Below, piece by piece: positions 31,661 to 32,236 of a stretch of DNA of 32,236 nt. Source of the stretch: Syntrophomonadaceae bacterium (GTDB lineage: Bacteria; Bacillota; Syntrophomonadia; Syntrophomonadales; DTU052); assembly GCA_012729505.1 (NCBI GenBank), contig JAAYDA010000032.1:1-32236 (forward strand), in the 5' to 3' direction. The first letter of the stretch is position 1. Each line of letters starts with the position of its first letter. The notes under the pieces were generated by a model. The model saw only the letters and a list, made by a program, of their open reading frames with translations. It did not search any database and was not told where the DNA came from. Position numbers and translations under genes: made by a program.

Positions 31661-32083
31661 ATGGCCTACCCACATGCGAAGTTTAGATACAAGGTGGAAA
31701 TCGATGGCTTGGAAGCCGGCGGATTTTCTGAAGTAACAGGTTTTGATGCTTCAATTGATGTCATCGAATACCGGGAAGGCGACATGGTCACAACCCCCAT
31801 GAAGCTCCCCGGTCTGAAAAAATACGGTAATATTACTTTGAAACAGGGGCTTGCAGATTCTATGGTGCTGTATGATTGGATCATTGCCGGCGTCAACGGT
31901 GCTGTTGACAGAAAGACAATTACTATTACCCTCCTTGATGAGGAAGAATCTCCCGCAGCATCATGGCAGGTTATCAATGCTTGGCCGACCAAATACACGG
32001 CGCCCGATTTTAACGCAACGGCATCTGAAGTCGCTATTGAAACTTTGGAGATTGCCCACGAAGGTATGACTCGCGTATCATAA
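31661..32083 (+). CDS. phage-tail-like inner tube protein (gp19/Hcp fold)
   Basis: The 140-residue protein matches the T4 gp19/Afp1-type tube family: FRYKVEIDGLEAGGFSEVTG near the start, VIEYREGD, the LPGLKKYGNITLKQGL block and a final ASEVAIETLEIAHEGM. Hexameric rings of this protein stack to form the tube that is driven out by the sheath. It has AAAGGAG ten bases before the ATG and follows the sheath gene by 25 bases, the standard order. Further tube, baseplate and spike genes are not in the window. Confidence 0.95.
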   Translation: MAYPHAKFRYKVEIDGLEAGGFSEVTGFDASIDVIEYREGDMVTTPMKLPGLKKYGNITLKQGLADSMVLYDWIIAGVNGAVDRKTITITLLDEEESPAASWQVINAWPTKYTAPDFNATASEVAIETLEIAHEGMTRVS

Positions 32084-32130
32084 TTCGGAACAATATAGAG
32101 CTTCCCATTTATAGTGCCCCCTGTTGTCAA

Positions 32131-32163
32131 GACACATTGCTGATAAAAATAAGCTAATGTGTC
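32131..32163. repeat. inverted repeat at the IS boundary
   Basis: GACACATT-GCT (32131-32141) pairs with AGC-T-AATGTGTC (32152-32163), eight plus three base pairs with one bulged T. It lies between the tube gene and the transposase end, close to the probable IS terminus (the TGCCCCC string at 32115). It may act as a terminator-like or transposase-related structure. Confidence 0.5.
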
Positions 32164-32172
32164 CCTCCTTTG

Positions 32173-32236
32173 CTAAATTGCTAATTTCATCGGCATTTGC
32201 TGATAGTATTCAGCGGGGCATCTATCTCCAAGCGAC
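32173..32236 (-). CDS. IS3-like transposase, last 20 codons (runs off window)
   Basis: On the minus strand the last residues read SLGDRCPAEYYQQMPMKLAI before a TAG at 32173-32175. The SLG-x-x-x-PAEYY pattern is the C-terminal end of rve-type (IS3/IS481-like) transposases. The rest lies outside the window. The element would sit directly downstream of the tube gene, pointing toward it. Confidence 0.6.
   Translation of the reverse strand, partial: SLGDRCPAEYYQQMPMKLAI

Noticed and set aside
1-32236. CRISPR arrays, rRNA and tRNA genes
   Set aside because: No regularly spaced repeats, rRNA cores or tRNA cloverleaf with a TTCGA-type loop were seen on either strand.

Overview
The window looks like the chromosome of an endospore-forming, anaerobic member of the Firmicutes (Clostridia sensu lato; a Syntrophomonadaceae- or Peptococcaceae-like lineage is my guess). 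The main evidence is a complete spoIIIAA-AH operon followed by a housekeeping block in nearly the order seen in Bacillus subtilis (spoIIIAH, accB, accC, asp23-like, nusB, folD, xseA, xseB). Start codons in this part are often TTG.

Layout. (1) 1-1500: the 5' end of an IS1182-like transposase on the minus strand, then a zinc alcohol dehydrogenase, closed by a strong terminator. (2) 1698-6683: spoIIIAA-AH, encoding the mother-cell half of the feeding-tube/secretion complex used in sporulation. (3) 6974-10214: a pyruvate carboxylase-B/OadA-type carboxyltransferase fused to a full-length AccB-like biotin carrier, then biotin carboxylase AccC. (4) 10290-11569: Asp23, AmaP and a DUF2273 protein (envelope stress group). 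(5) 11590-16094: nusB, a Kae1/TsaD-like paralog, two dissimilar tandem folD genes, xseA and xseB, tightly packed and often overlapping. (6) 16205-19784: lineage-specific small proteins, mostly membrane-anchored or secreted, including a 3D-domain protein, with two convergent overlapping pairs. (7) 19986-32083: the start of a contractile injection system (eCIS/phage-tail-like) locus: AAA+ ATPase 1, a chaperone-like small protein, a glycine-zipper-rich putative cargo protein, a STAND/SARP-type regulator, AAA+ ATPase 2, an unknown basic/acidic protein, tail sheath and tail tube. (8) 32090-32236: a structured IS end and the last codons of an IS3-like transposase on the minus strand, directly after the tube gene.

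Most interesting points. The two FolD copies show complementary decay: the first keeps the NADP site but has changed all three key folate-site residues, and the second keeps those residues but has lost the NADP motif. This suggests a split or heteromeric enzyme. The accB position holds a gene fusion that still carries an internal ribosome binding site and ATG where free AccB would start. The injection locus carries a chaperone/cargo-like pair and its own regulator between two ATPases, and the sheath gene has a hairpin between its only good Shine-Dalgarno sequence and its start codon. All functional statements rest on sequence reading and family knowledge; no database search was run.
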